DNA of 64,000 nt. Origin: Arthrobacter gandavensis. Lineage in GTDB: Bacteria > Actinomycetota > Actinomycetes > Actinomycetales > Micrococcaceae. A program made the position numbers and the translations under genes. The notes under the pieces were generated by a model, which had not been told where the DNA came from, searched no databases, and saw nothing but the letters and a program-made list of their open reading frames with translations. Shown here piece by piece: positions 16,906 through 28,106 of the stretch. Each line of letters begins with the position of its first letter. Positions within the stretch are counted from its first letter, which is position 1. The stretch is taken from positions 248,001 to 312,000 of the forward strand of contig NZ_JADKYW010000003.1 of assembly GCF_015355785.1 (NCBI RefSeq), in the 5' to 3' direction.

Positions 16906-16941
16906 GGGTGTGACAAGGTGGGACCCCCGCATCAACTGCTA

Positions 16942-17391
16942 CTACTGCGCTGCGAGCACGGCCTCTTCCAGCGCGACCCACGCGAGCATGGCGCACTTGA
17001 CGCGGGCGGGGTAACGCGAGACTCCGGAGAAGGCAGCGGCGTCACCCAGCACTTCCTCGTCTGCTTGTACGGTTCCCCGCGAACGCATGACCTCGCGGAA
17101 GTTCTCCACCAGGCTCAGCGCCTCATCCCGCGGCATCCCTGCCATCAGGTCCGTGAGGACGGAGGCTGAAGCCATGGAGATGGAGCAGCCCTGCCCTTCC
17201 CAGCTGATTCCTTCCAGCGTTTCCCCGCCAAGGACCGCGCGCAGGGTGATCTCGTCTCCGCAGGTGGGGTTCAGCTGGTGGGACTCCCCCGCCGGCGCGC
17301 CGGCCGGCGCGTCCTGCAGCCCTTCGCCGTGCCGGGTCTTGGCGTGGTCCAGGATGATCTGCTGGTACAGCTGTTCCAAATCCGAGCTCAT
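16942..17391 (-). CDS. sufU: Fe-S cluster assembly protein SufU
   Basis: 149-aa SufU/IscU-type protein that accepts persulfide sulfur from SufS for Fe-S assembly. The three conserved Cys are present in NPTCGDEI, GQGCSIS and RVKCAML, with the Asp after the first Cys and the 18-20-residue insertion between the first and second Cys typical of SufU. The ATG start lies two bases past the sufS stop, so the two genes form an operon. Confidence 0.95.
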   Translation of the reverse strand: MSSDLEQLYQQIILDHAKTRHGEGLQDAPAGAPAGESHQLNPTCGDEITLRAVLGGETLEGISWEGQGCSISMASASVLTDLMAGMPRDEALSLVENFREVMRSRGTVQADEEVLGDAAAFSGVSRYPARVKCAMLAWVALEEAVLAAQ

Positions 17392-17393
17392 GG

Positions 17394-19055
<1,662 letters not shown>

Positions 19056-21257
19056 CTAGCCGGATATGGCGCCCTGCAGCACCGGCGCTAGGAAGCGGGA
19101 GTATGCCGGAGTGATGTGGGACGTATCCACCCGTACCGGGGTGCTTCCCACGAATCCAGGACACGCACCTGACACATCGCAGAACCACCCGTCGGTAGCG
19201 ACGTAGCGTGCACCCGTGGATGCCGCGGCGCCTTTCTGTGCCTCCTGCATCCGGCGCCACTGATCGGAAACATTGCTCACGCAGTCATCCGGGGATCCTA
19301 CGCGCGTTACACAGTCTTGGAGATTCCGGCCGGAGGGCGGCGGGGCCAGCAGCAGCACCTCGCCAACGCTGCCCTGCACGGCTGCAATGGTTTCCGACAA
19401 ACCTGCCTCTACCTCGTCGACCGCGGAGGGAGCGCCGTCCCCACCCGAACCGGACGCCAGCCGAGACAGCGTGTTGTCTGCGTCCGCAATGACAAGGAGG
19501 TCCGGCTTGATTTCCCTTATCTGTGTCAGGGCCCATTCCCGGTGCTCGCCGCACTCCGGATAATCCGTGCCGCCGTCCCGGGTCACTTGGACCGCTGCCG
19601 CGGGACATTGGCCTTTAGTCAGCGGTACTACCCGGTAGTTGGCGGCCTCAGCGGCTTCCCGGATACCGGGCATCCAGGCGATGGCATATGAATCCCCCAG
19701 CACCGCTACCGTCTTGACAACTGTCGGGGGTGCCTGGGCGCACCCGTCGAAGTTGCTGGCAGTGATCTCGGCGCAGCCGTCGCTGTTTACCTCGTTGATC
19801 CATGCCGAGGTACCCAGCGACTCGACCGATGGTGAAAACTCCGGAAACGTCTCCGCTGCCAGAGCAGCTGAAACGGCTGCTGCAACGTCGTCCGCAGATT
19901 CCGTGCTGGCAGCCTCGCCGCCGTTGGTGGCTGCACCTGTCCCCGTGGTCGCCTGTGGAAGGCCCATGGCAGTCGCCGGGGCTGCGAGGGAAGAGGTGCT
20001 GGCTCCGAACCCTGCCGGGTTTAGGAGCAGGATAACGGCAAGCGCTGCTGTGAACACACCCTGCCCGGCGAGGGCAACGGACTTCCAGCGGGAGGGACCC
20101 CCGCCGGACGTGCCCCGGCGCCCATAGTGAACCTGGGGTGTCCCTTCCCGGCCAAACAGGCCGGAGCGCCGGATGGGGTCCTCTACCAGGTGGAAGGAAA
20201 GGACGGAGAGAACACTGGTCACGGACAGTACGGCGAACGCGTAGCCCGTCCCGGAGTCAGGGAAGAATACGCGCAGCAGAACAATGGCGGGAAAGTGCCA
20301 GAGATAAAGCGAGTAGGATATACGGCCCAAGTATTGTGATACCGGATTAGTCAGGAGCAGCATGCTTCGTAAGGTGTGTCCGGTTCCACCCGCGATCACC
20401 AGGACGGCTCCCAGTACAGGAAGCGCAGCTCCGGGAGCCGGAATTCCGCTGTCCGGATGGACAACAAACAGGCTGGCCAGGATCATCACCAGTCCCACGA
20501 CCGCCATTGCGCTGCGCAGCCGTGCATCCAGCTTTCCGCAAAACGGGAGGGCCAGAGCTGCAAGCGCCCCGGCAGCGAGTTCCCAGGTACGGGTAAACGT
20601 CGAGAAGTAGGCCCAGGTCGGTGCCGCCGTCACCTGCCAGAGTGCATAACCAAACGATGCTGCTGCCACGAGCGTCATCAGTGCTGCGGTGACTCCGGTG
20701 GAGGAACGGCGTCCCGCCCTCATTCCTATGAAAGCGGCGGCTATGATCAGCCACGGCCAAAAGAGGTAAAACTGCTCCTCGACTGCCAGCGACCAGTAAT
20801 GCTGCAGCGGAGACACTACTCCGTCGGTCTGCCAGTAGTCCGTACCGACGGCTGCAAAGTGCCAGTTAGCGGCGAACAGCGCCGCGAAAATGCCGTCCGC
20901 CCGGACGGACGCACCCCTTGCCGAGTTATAGAGCAGATACGTGGCAGCTACAGTGACTAGCACAACCAGGAGGGCCATGGGCAGGATTCTGCGGGCCCGC
21001 CTAACATAAAAGGCAGCAAAGTCGATTCGGCCGTTCGCCGCTACCTCGCGGACCAGCAGTCCTGAAATGAGGAAGCCTGAGATGACAAAGAAGACGTCCA
21101 CCCCAACAAAGCCGCCCGCAGGCCACTCGAAAAGGTGATTGAGGATCACGGCTACAACAGCCAGGGCGCGCAGTCCCTGGATGTCCCGCCGTTGCCGAGA
21201 CGCGCGGAGGGAGCCCGCCGGACCAACCGTCGCTCCGGACAGTGCATGGCTTTTCAT
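19056..21257 (-). CDS. OafA-type O-acyltransferase with SGNH domain
   Basis: 733-aa membrane acyltransferase. The N-terminal acyltransferase-3 domain (about residues 20-370, ten or so TM helices) has DIQGLRALAVVAVILNHLF with the conserved Arg and His, and GVDVFFVISGFLISG. A linker and an extra TM near 410 lead to a C-terminal SGNH-hydrolase-like domain (about 500-733), with VAVLGDSYAIAW and DTSHITPAYSRF giving the Ser and Asp-His residues. Such proteins O-acetylate cell-surface glycans; here the target is probably the polysaccharide made by this locus. The ATG at 21255-21257 overlaps the upstream glycosyltransferase stop by four bases. Confidence 0.92.
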   Translation of the reverse strand: MKSHALSGATVGPAGSLRASRQRRDIQGLRALAVVAVILNHLFEWPAGGFVGVDVFFVISGFLISGLLVREVAANGRIDFAAFYVRRARRILPMALLVVLVTVAATYLLYNSARGASVRADGIFAALFAANWHFAAVGTDYWQTDGVVSPLQHYWSLAVEEQFYLFWPWLIIAAAFIGMRAGRRSSTGVTAALMTLVAAASFGYALWQVTAAPTWAYFSTFTRTWELAAGALAALALPFCGKLDARLRSAMAVVGLVMILASLFVVHPDSGIPAPGAALPVLGAVLVIAGGTGHTLRSMLLLTNPVSQYLGRISYSLYLWHFPAIVLLRVFFPDSGTGYAFAVLSVTSVLSVLSFHLVEDPIRRSGLFGREGTPQVHYGRRGTSGGGPSRWKSVALAGQGVFTAALAVILLLNPAGFGASTSSLAAPATAMGLPQATTGTGAATNGGEAASTESADDVAAAVSAALAAETFPEFSPSVESLGTSAWINEVNSDGCAEITASNFDGCAQAPPTVVKTVAVLGDSYAIAWMPGIREAAEAANYRVVPLTKGQCPAAAVQVTRDGGTDYPECGEHREWALTQIREIKPDLLVIADADNTLSRLASGSGGDGAPSAVDEVEAGLSETIAAVQGSVGEVLLLAPPPSGRNLQDCVTRVGSPDDCVSNVSDQWRRMQEAQKGAAASTGARYVATDGWFCDVSGACPGFVGSTPVRVDTSHITPAYSRFLAPVLQGAISG

Positions 21258-22429
21258 GCTTTCCCTTTCGCATAGGACCTGCGGGACGGCAGCACATGTG
21301 CGGCGATTCTGCTCCGGTACAACTCCGGGCTGTGGCGGCTGGCTGCGGTCAGCGCATCCGCAGCAGCAAGGTCGCAATACCAGCTCCACTGGGCCAGCAT
21401 TTTTTCCACGGCCTCAGCGATGGCACCGGGGTCAGACGGCGGCACCAGCCGCACGCAGCTGTAGTTGCCGGCGGCTTCCCGCAACCCTGAAGTGTCGCTG
21501 ACCACGGCCGGCCGGCCGGCGAGGATTGCCTCGACGGCAGTATTGCCAAACGGTTCATCGGCACGGGAAGGCACCAGCACGATGTCCGCTTCCGCCAAGT
21601 ACGGCCAGACGTCAGGTTGGAAACCGTGCAGGCGGACTCGGTCCTGGAGGCCCAACTCCCGAATGGTCTGGCGGAGCTGTTCCTCATACCCCTCGTTACC
21701 TGGATAGACAGCCCCCACTATGTCAAGGCGTGCTGCGCTCCCGGCTGCCGAGAGCTCTGCGAAAGCCTCCACTGCCACATCCACCCCCTTGCGATGAGCT
21801 AGGCGGCCCACGTAGGTGATCCGGGCGTCACCGTGCAACTCCCGCCGTAGCGGCAGCGGGGCGGGGGGTCCGGGGACAGCGTTGTCTAAAACTGTGGTGC
21901 GGCGCCTCAGACTCGGCTGGGCCGCATGGAGGACAGCTTCGCTGAACCGGCTATTCACCAGGATCCGGGAGGCAAATAGCAACGGGGCCGCCAAGGCCCG
22001 CTTGACGAGAGGCCTGGCAGAATCTTCCCCCTCATGAACGTGTGCAACCACTCTGAGTCCAAGCAGGCGCGGCAGAACCGACCACAGCGGCAGAGTGAGC
22101 GTGCTGACGTACACACTGTGCGGCTTCAGTTCCCGAAGCAGCACCAGCATCCGCCCGGTTGCTGCAACGCTAGCGGGCAGCAGCATTGCTAGGGAGCGCG
22201 GGGACAACAGGGCCTTGCGCAGAACCACCGTCCGGCACAGCACCACCTCGGCACCGCACTCCCGCAGCTCGGAGATGAGGGGTCCTTCGGCCGGAACCGT
22301 CACCACCACACGCGCACCGCTGTCCTGCAGTCCCCGAACACTCTCGAGCAGTACGCGGTCAGATCCGTACAGCTCTGCGGACGGATGCGCCACCAGCACG
22401 GTGTCCTGCCGCCCTGCTTTGACGGTCAT
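21254..22429 (-). CDS. glycosyltransferase family 4 protein
   Basis: 391-aa GT-B glycosyltransferase. The N-terminal Rossmann half begins TVLVAHPSAELYGSDRVLLE and contains VVAHVHEGEDS. The C-terminal GT4 domain (about 200-360) has ITYVGRLAHRKGVDVAVEAF, VLVPSRADEPFGNTAVEAIL and GRPAVVSDTSGLRE, which carry the nucleotide-sugar-binding Glu. Donor and acceptor cannot be told from sequence. The start overlaps the cytidylyltransferase stop (ATGA), so acyltransferase, GT and cytidylyltransferase form one coupled unit. Confidence 0.92.
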   Translation of the reverse strand: MTVKAGRQDTVLVAHPSAELYGSDRVLLESVRGLQDSGARVVVTVPAEGPLISELRECGAEVVLCRTVVLRKALLSPRSLAMLLPASVAATGRMLVLLRELKPHSVYVSTLTLPLWSVLPRLLGLRVVAHVHEGEDSARPLVKRALAAPLLFASRILVNSRFSEAVLHAAQPSLRRRTTVLDNAVPGPPAPLPLRRELHGDARITYVGRLAHRKGVDVAVEAFAELSAAGSAARLDIVGAVYPGNEGYEEQLRQTIRELGLQDRVRLHGFQPDVWPYLAEADIVLVPSRADEPFGNTAVEAILAGRPAVVSDTSGLREAAGNYSCVRLVPPSDPGAIAEAVEKMLAQWSWYCDLAAADALTAASRHSPELYRSRIAAHVLPSRRSYAKGKA

Positions 22430-22887
22430 CCCAGTTCCCCCGCGGCTGCCTCAAGGGGCCGACCGGCGCTCAAAGCCGCCAGGGCACGGCGGAGCGCCGT
22501 GCTGGAGGTGTGAACTGTGTAGGGGAAATACACAACCTCCGTACCGACGGCGGCGAAGCGCCTTTCCAGGTCACTCCCCTTAGCTGTTCCGCGCCAATCA
22601 TCACCCTTGAAGAACACGTCGAACCGCAGTTCTTCCCACGTACTCATCCGGTCGGAATCAACCTCGGCGTAGGCCCTGTCCACGCACTTAATGTTTCCGA
22701 CAATTTCAAGGCGTTCGGCCAGCGGAACAACCGGCCGGGCGCCTTTGGTGCTTTCACACAATTCGTCCGACACCACACCTGCGATCAGGAAATCGCAGTA
22801 GCTTTTTGCATGCATGAGGATATTCAGGTGTCCAATGTGGAACAGGTCAAATGCACCGGCCGCGTAGCCGACGGCATACTTCTTCAT
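22426..22887 (-). CDS. TagD-like glycerol-3-phosphate (or other alcohol-phosphate) cytidylyltransferase
   Basis: 153-aa nucleotidyltransferase of the cytidylyltransferase family. The N-terminus YAVGYAAGAFDLFHIGHLNI has the HxGH site; FFKGDDWRGT and YTVHTSSTALRR match the KGDDW and ISTS/T-type motifs. The family makes CDP-glycerol, CDP-ethanolamine or related CDP-alcohols. AAAGGG precedes the ATG at 22885-22887. It is the first gene of a coupled three-gene unit. With the CDP-alcohol transferase at 28097-28840, it suggests phosphodiester-linked alcohol groups on the polysaccharide; the substrate is inferred. Confidence 0.88.
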   Translation of the reverse strand: MKKYAVGYAAGAFDLFHIGHLNILMHAKSYCDFLIAGVVSDELCESTKGARPVVPLAERLEIVGNIKCVDRAYAEVDSDRMSTWEELRFDVFFKGDDWRGTAKGSDLERRFAAVGTEVVYFPYTVHTSSTALRRALAALSAGRPLEAAAGELG

Positions 22888-23008
22888 AGCAGCCCTTTCA
22901 ATAACATGTTGGCAACGAAGCCGGTTTGTGGTTGACTTCAGGAGGTCTCGATTGATCAATTTTTTCGTTTGTCTGTGGCTGGGCGGCAGGCCTACACGAG
23001 GGACCCTT

Positions 23009-25543
23009 ATGAATCCCACTTCTTCCCGTTCCCTCAGCCGCGTCCGAAAACACCTGCACCTTCCCGTCCTCACCTCGTTGCTGCTGAGCCTTGCCGCGCT
23101 CCCTGCGCCTGCCTTTGCAGCGGATCCGGTCGAATACGTGCCGGACACCTCGCTTCTGCAAGACAGCATGTCCCGCTCTGTCCAGGACGGCTGGGGCAAA
23201 TCCGAGAACGGAACCGGTTACACCACCAGCTGGCTGCCGTCGCTCGCGGTAGCCGACGGCGCGGGTACCGTGAAAATGACGGACCCTGGCACCTCGCGCA
23301 CCCTTGAAGCAGGAATTACCCCCGCGGCCGACCTTTCGGCGTCCTACGATGTTTCGGTGCCCGAACTCCCGAGGAGCGGGGGCGGAATCCATACCGGTCT
23401 CCAAGTGCGCTACAAAAGTGGATCCTTCTACCAAGCCACGCTCCGTGTCCTGCCTGGCGGCGAGGCTTTCCTGGACATTTCCCGCACCAACGACGGACCG
23501 GAAACCAAATCCGCGCTCGCCCGCTCGGTTGCCCTGCCTTTCCGCGTTGGCGCGGGGCAGAAGGTGAACGTGGAGCTGCAGGCAACCGGCAGCTCGCCTG
23601 TGGAGGTGAAGGCCCGTGCATGGCTCGCCGGAACGGCACCCGGCGATTGGCAGCAAACCGCCTCCGACTCCGCCGGTGCCCGGATAACCGCCGCGGGCAC
23701 TCTCCGGATTACCACCTACGTCTCCACAGCCAGCCAGCCAGTGACAGTTGCCTATGACGATCTGGCCGCGCAGATGCTGCGAAAGGCAACGGGACCTGCT
23801 GTGCCACCGCCTGTTTCCCCCGTAGAGCCGCCGGTCACCCCCGCGCCGCCGGTAGCACCTGACACCCCGGTCGCCGCTGGTTCCGCCCCAGTGGGAGGCA
23901 CCGCCTACGCCATTCCTGACCGGGCAGTTTTCGCAGCTCCGGGTGGCTCTGACTCCGCAGCCGGCACGCTCGCCGCTCCACTTCGCACCATCGGCGCTGC
24001 CATTGCCCGCGCATCCCAGGGCGGATCTATCGTCCTTCGTGGCGGCAGCTACCACGAGGAAGTCCTCATTCCGGATAACAAGACGTTGACCGTCCAGGCC
24101 TATCCCAACGAGGCCGTATGGATTGATGGAAGCCGGCAGGTGAGCAACTTCGCGGCAGCGGCCAAAGCATTCGCAGCGTCCAACTGGACGCCGGCATTCG
24201 ACTCGAGTTCCACCTACCAATGGGGGGAACCTGGTACCGAACACGGCGGATCTTTCGTAGACCCAGCTCACCCCATGGCTGCCCATCCTGATCAAGTGTG
24301 GATCGACAATGTTGCGCAGCGGCAGGTTGCTTCGCTGGCCCAGGTGACCGCGGGCACCTTCTTCGTTGACTACGGAGCCAAGAAGCTCTACATCGGAACA
24401 AACCCTGCGGGAAAAACCGTCCGTGCCAGCGCTCTGGCAAAAGCCATGAGTATTCGGGCGAATAATTCGGTCATCCGGGGAATAGGCATCCGCAGGTTCG
24501 CCCCATCCGTGCCCCACATGGGCGCGGTCACCGTTGAGCGTCCCGGCGTGGTCATGGAAAACGTTGCCATCACAGACAACGCCACCACGGGGATTGCTGT
24601 GGGCGCCGTCGATGTCACGCTCCGCAACATTTCCGCTACCCGCAACGGGTTGATGGGCGCCAGCGCAGTTTACGCTGACCGGTTGAAAGTGATCGGCCTG
24701 GACGCCAGCAGCAACAACGTGGAGCGGTTCAAGCCGGCACCGGTAGCCGGCGGAATGAAGATCACCCGGACCCGTGGCGTTGCTGTCAACCAGAGCACAT
24801 TCCGCGACAACCTGGCTACCGGACTGTGGCTGGACGAGTCCGTTTACGACACGACTATCATCGGCAACGAGATCACGGCTAACACGAGCCATGGGATTTC
24901 TGCCGAGATCTCCGCCAGGGTCCGGATGGTCGACAATGTTGTTGCCAACAACCGCAGTTTCGGCGTTAAGGTGAATAACACCAGCGATGTTGAAATCTGG
25001 AACAACACCTTCAGCGGTAACGGACGGCAGATCAACATCGTCCAGGACCTGCGCCGTGCCAGCAATCGAGCCACCCCGGGCCACGACCCGCGGCAGGCAT
25101 TTCCCGATAAGAACATGACATGGATCAACGGCCCGGTGACCGTGCGCAACAATATTATTGCTGCCACCAGCTCCGCTGGGAACTGCATGCTGTGCGTGGA
25201 GGATTACTCCAAACAGTTCAGTGCAGAGCAGCTCCAGGTAACGGCGGAAGGAAATGTTTACCACCGCGCGACCGCGCAGTCCCCGGTATGGGCTGTGGTG
25301 TGGTCCCGCGGCGGAGGCAATCCGTCCGTCTTTACCAGCATTACTGCATTCCGCAAAGGAACCGGGCATGAAAAGAGACATCTGGAACTCACCGGAGCCA
25401 GTCCCCTGGCTCCGGTCACCTTCGTCGCCAACCGCTCTGTGCAGGACCAGGCCGGTGCAGTTGCCGTTCCACTGCCGGTGTCCATTGCCGGCTTGGCCGG
25501 ACAGCCTTCGGGAGCACGTCATCTTGGCGCCTTTACCAACTGA
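23009..25543 (+). CDS. secreted right-handed parallel beta-helix protein
   Basis: 844-aa exported protein, the only plus-strand gene in the EPS locus. A signal peptide (SLLLSLAALPAPAFA) is followed by a jelly-roll-like domain (about 37-257) similar to the C-terminal domain of the giant PKD protein at 30198-35687. A Pro/Val-rich linker (about 260-297) leads to a beta-helix (about 300-837) with repeated N-x-[FI] turns such as NNVERFKPAPVAGG and NNRSFGVKVNNTSDVEIWNN. Beta-helix proteins near EPS genes are often polysaccharide lyases or epimerases; no catalytic set could be assigned. The ATG at 23009 has GAGGG upstream. Its 3' end overlaps the wzy-like gene by 25 bp. Confidence 0.85.
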   Translation: MNPTSSRSLSRVRKHLHLPVLTSLLLSLAALPAPAFAADPVEYVPDTSLLQDSMSRSVQDGWGKSENGTGYTTSWLPSLAVADGAGTVKMTDPGTSRTLEAGITPAADLSASYDVSVPELPRSGGGIHTGLQVRYKSGSFYQATLRVLPGGEAFLDISRTNDGPETKSALARSVALPFRVGAGQKVNVELQATGSSPVEVKARAWLAGTAPGDWQQTASDSAGARITAAGTLRITTYVSTASQPVTVAYDDLAAQMLRKATGPAVPPPVSPVEPPVTPAPPVAPDTPVAAGSAPVGGTAYAIPDRAVFAAPGGSDSAAGTLAAPLRTIGAAIARASQGGSIVLRGGSYHEEVLIPDNKTLTVQAYPNEAVWIDGSRQVSNFAAAAKAFAASNWTPAFDSSSTYQWGEPGTEHGGSFVDPAHPMAAHPDQVWIDNVAQRQVASLAQVTAGTFFVDYGAKKLYIGTNPAGKTVRASALAKAMSIRANNSVIRGIGIRRFAPSVPHMGAVTVERPGVVMENVAITDNATTGIAVGAVDVTLRNISATRNGLMGASAVYADRLKVIGLDASSNNVERFKPAPVAGGMKITRTRGVAVNQSTFRDNLATGLWLDESVYDTTIIGNEITANTSHGISAEISARVRMVDNVVANNRSFGVKVNNTSDVEIWNNTFSGNGRQINIVQDLRRASNRATPGHDPRQAFPDKNMTWINGPVTVRNNIIAATSSAGNCMLCVEDYSKQFSAEQLQVTAEGNVYHRATAQSPVWAVVWSRGGGNPSVFTSITAFRKGTGHEKRHLELTGASPLAPVTFVANRSVQDQAGAVAVPLPVSIAGLAGQPSGARHLGAFTN

Positions 25544-26757
25544 CGCTCAACGGCATTCAGCGGCCCGCTGATCGTCCTGAAACTCCGGGCGGGAGCAGCC
25601 TCCGCCTCCCCCGCCCGGGGTTCCCCGACTACCAGCGAAATGGCAAAGAACAAAAGGAAAGAAGCGCTGACCTCCGTCAGCCCGTTCTCGAGAAAACTCC
25701 GGAGCAGCAGAAACACCAGCATGGCCGGCAGGAATGAATCCGGCGTCTTCCTCAGGCTGCGAGACAGCAGGGAGAAGGACCACACGGCGAGGACCGTTGC
25801 GCCTAGGACGCCGGCCTGGGCAAGCGCGGAAATCCAGCTGGAGTCCAAAACCTGCGAATCCCAGTACTGCCCCTCGACAGCCACCGTCTTGATCGATAGT
25901 CCCTTGCCAACCCACCGCTCCCATGTGCGCGCTGCAGTGTCCAGGACGGCTTCCCACGCCAAAGTTCGGGAATTTAATGTCAGCAGGGATGCGCTCCCGG
26001 GACGCATCACCATATTCATCAACGCGGGGGTGTAGAGGAGCGCAGGTAGCACAGCTGTTCCTAGCACGAGCAGGCCGACGGCCACCGAACGCCGCATTCT
26101 CCGGAGAGCCAGGAGAATCATGGCCGCAGCCAGTGCAAGGCCCAGAAGTGCAGTCCTGGATTCAGTGGCCAGGACCGCGCCGAGCAGCAGCACGAAGAGG
26201 ATTACCTGGGCGAGGGTTCCTTTGCCCCTCAGGATGTTGTGCAACAGAGCGATGGCGGGAACCCCGCAGAGCATGGCAATTGCATTGGGGTGGAGTGGTG
26301 GAATGACACCTGTAAGCCTTTGGCCGCTCAGCACACCGGGCAGGCCGGTTGCAGCACTCACGAGACCAATGACCGCCATTGCCATGAGCAGCGGCTTGAG
26401 CGCGGAAGAAGTGGGAGAAGCCGCCAGCAGGAATCCCACTGTCGCGGCTACCAGAAGCAGCCGCGCTGCCAGGACAGCTGAGGGACCCACCTCTCCAGCC
26501 GCGACAGCGCCGAGCAGCGAAACCGAAACGAAAAGAAACAGCAGCAGGAATGGCCGTCCCGGGACCCTCCGGCGCTGCGGGGCCTTGGCCGCCAAGGCGA
26601 AGGCAAGAAAGCATGCCAGCGCTTGGCAGGCAGCCTTTGCCAGGACCACTTGGTCCGCTCCGCCGTCGTAGTAGAACCCTTTGCGCCAGGCCACGGTGCT
26701 GCCCAGAAGCAAGAGCCATATCGCGTACGGGGCCGATCGAAAGATCCGGGCATTCAC
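25519..26757 (-). CDS. Wzy-like O-antigen polymerase/ligase family protein
   Basis: 412-aa polytopic membrane protein with about ten to twelve TM helices. The central stretch TGVIPPLHPNAIAMLCGVPA and the larger loop with ESRTALLGLAL match the Wzy_C/O-antigen ligase family, with the typical conserved R-x-x-x-L-G region. It would polymerise lipid-linked repeat units outside the membrane. The start overlaps the stop of the Wzz-like gene (ATGA), giving a coupled pair. Its last 25 bp overlap the convergent beta-helix gene. Confidence 0.82.
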   Translation of the reverse strand: MNARIFRSAPYAIWLLLLGSTVAWRKGFYYDGGADQVVLAKAACQALACFLAFALAAKAPQRRRVPGRPFLLLFLFVSVSLLGAVAAGEVGPSAVLAARLLLVAATVGFLLAASPTSSALKPLLMAMAVIGLVSAATGLPGVLSGQRLTGVIPPLHPNAIAMLCGVPAIALLHNILRGKGTLAQVILFVLLLGAVLATESRTALLGLALAAAMILLALRRMRRSVAVGLLVLGTAVLPALLYTPALMNMVMRPGSASLLTLNSRTLAWEAVLDTAARTWERWVGKGLSIKTVAVEGQYWDSQVLDSSWISALAQAGVLGATVLAVWSFSLLSRSLRKTPDSFLPAMLVFLLLRSFLENGLTEVSASFLLFFAISLVVGEPRAGEAEAAPARSFRTISGPLNAVERQLVKAPR

Positions 26758-28106
26758 CGGCGTTCCTCCGCGGCCGCCAACGGCACCGCCTGGTGGGGCC
26801 GCAGGACTCCTTTGAGTATGGCGGCAGGAACATCGAGCATGACGATTCCCAGGGGTTCAATGCCCAGCGATCGCATCTCCATAACCGCTGCGTCCAGCTG
26901 GGAATCAGTGGTTGATCCGTAGGAGACCAAGACCAGCGCGCACTGTGACACGGCACCGACCGTTTCCGTGTTCAGCGGCCCTGAGCCGGCAGCGGCCAGT
27001 GTAAGCAGCACATCGAAGTCTTCCGCGAGCTCCTTGATCAGGGTTCCCGCGTTCCGGCCGGTGTCGGCTGCCGGACGGAAAGGACCCGACCCGGCTGCAA
27101 CAGCGAAGAGTGAGCTTGTGCCCACCTGGTGGACTACTTCGCTCGCCTCCACAGTGCCGGCGGCCAGATCGGTGAACCCCCGGCCGTTCTGCGAAAGGCC
27201 GAAGGGAGCCCGGACGCCGTCATTCCCCTGAAGAATGCATACCCGCCGTCCGCTGTCCGCAATGAAACGGCCCCATTCCTCGAGCATCATTTCCCCGGAC
27301 ACTGCCGAGCGCTGGCATGCGCCTGTGGCTAGGACGATTCGGGGCAGCTGTCCTCCTGTGCGGAGCAGAATACGTGTCAGCAGAGAACGCAGCTCTGTGT
27401 CCGCGCCTGCCTGCTTGCGCAGTGGAAAACGGCTGCTTCTGCCCAACACCGGCATGCGTCCGATGAGTTCCACACCCGATGCCGTGACGACGTCTTCCGC
27501 GGAATGCAGAGCAGCTCCCCTGCGGTCTGTCACGACGGCCGCTATCAGCCCGAGGAACAACCCGCCTAGCGCCCCCAGCAGGAGGTTGGTGACGATGTCA
27601 GGTGACGCGGGATGGGGCGGAGGGTCGGCAGGGACCGTGATTTGGGGGTCAACCACAGCCGCCCTGGAGTCCTCGTCGTTCTCCAGGAGACGGATCTGGT
27701 CGGCGAGGCTTTTGGCGACCAGATTCGCTGTGGTGGACGCTTCCTCGCCCGATGCTGCGGACGCCGTGACACGCACATACACGGTGTCCTTGGGGTTTTC
27801 GGCACTGACCCGCTGGGCAAGGCCGGAAACAGTCATGCCATTGCCGAGTTTTTCGGCTACGGGCTCCAGCACCTGGGGGCTTCTCACCAGGTCCGGATAG
27901 TTTTTCACACGTTGGAGGGTGAACTGCGAGTCCTCATAGGACGAGCTGCTGGTTGACTGGGCCTTTACGAAAAGATCCGCCCGGGCCTCATACGATTTGG
28001 GGCTAATCCAGCTCACCAGGATCGCGGCATCCACTGCAAGGAACACGATGAACAGGATCAGCAGCAGCCGACGGCGGAACAGCAGCAGGTATTCACTCAG
28101 TTCCAT
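26754..28106 (-). CDS. Wzz-like polysaccharide co-polymerase with degenerate BY-kinase domain
   Basis: 450-aa protein. An N-terminal Wzz domain with two TM helices (about 15-35 and 180-200) contains SWISPKSYEARADLFVK. The cytoplasmic C-terminal half (about 245-440) has the layout of a bacterial tyrosine kinase (ISGEMMLEEWGRF; RRVCILQG), but the Walker A GxxGxGK[ST] is replaced by ATGACQRSAVSG, and no Walker A' LIDxD is present, so ATPase activity is unlikely. It controls chain length and export as a co-polymerase. GGGAGGTGAAG is a strong SD for the ATG at 28104-28106. It overlaps the next upstream gene by ten bases. Confidence 0.85.
   Translation of the reverse strand: MELSEYLLLFRRRLLLILFIVFLAVDAAILVSWISPKSYEARADLFVKAQSTSSSSYEDSQFTLQRVKNYPDLVRSPQVLEPVAEKLGNGMTVSGLAQRVSAENPKDTVYVRVTASAASGEEASTTANLVAKSLADQIRLLENDEDSRAAVVDPQITVPADPPPHPASPDIVTNLLLGALGGLFLGLIAAVVTDRRGAALHSAEDVVTASGVELIGRMPVLGRSSRFPLRKQAGADTELRSLLTRILLRTGGQLPRIVLATGACQRSAVSGEMMLEEWGRFIADSGRRVCILQGNDGVRAPFGLSQNGRGFTDLAAGTVEASEVVHQVGTSSLFAVAAGSGPFRPAADTGRNAGTLIKELAEDFDVLLTLAAAGSGPLNTETVGAVSQCALVLVSYGSTTDSQLDAAVMEMRSLGIEPLGIVMLDVPAAILKGVLRPHQAVPLAAAEERR

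Noticed and set aside
22898-25522. 874-codon minus-strand frame opposite the beta-helix gene
   Set aside because: Gly/His/Arg-rich antisense shadow; the plus strand has a signal peptide, SD and recognisable beta-helix repeats.
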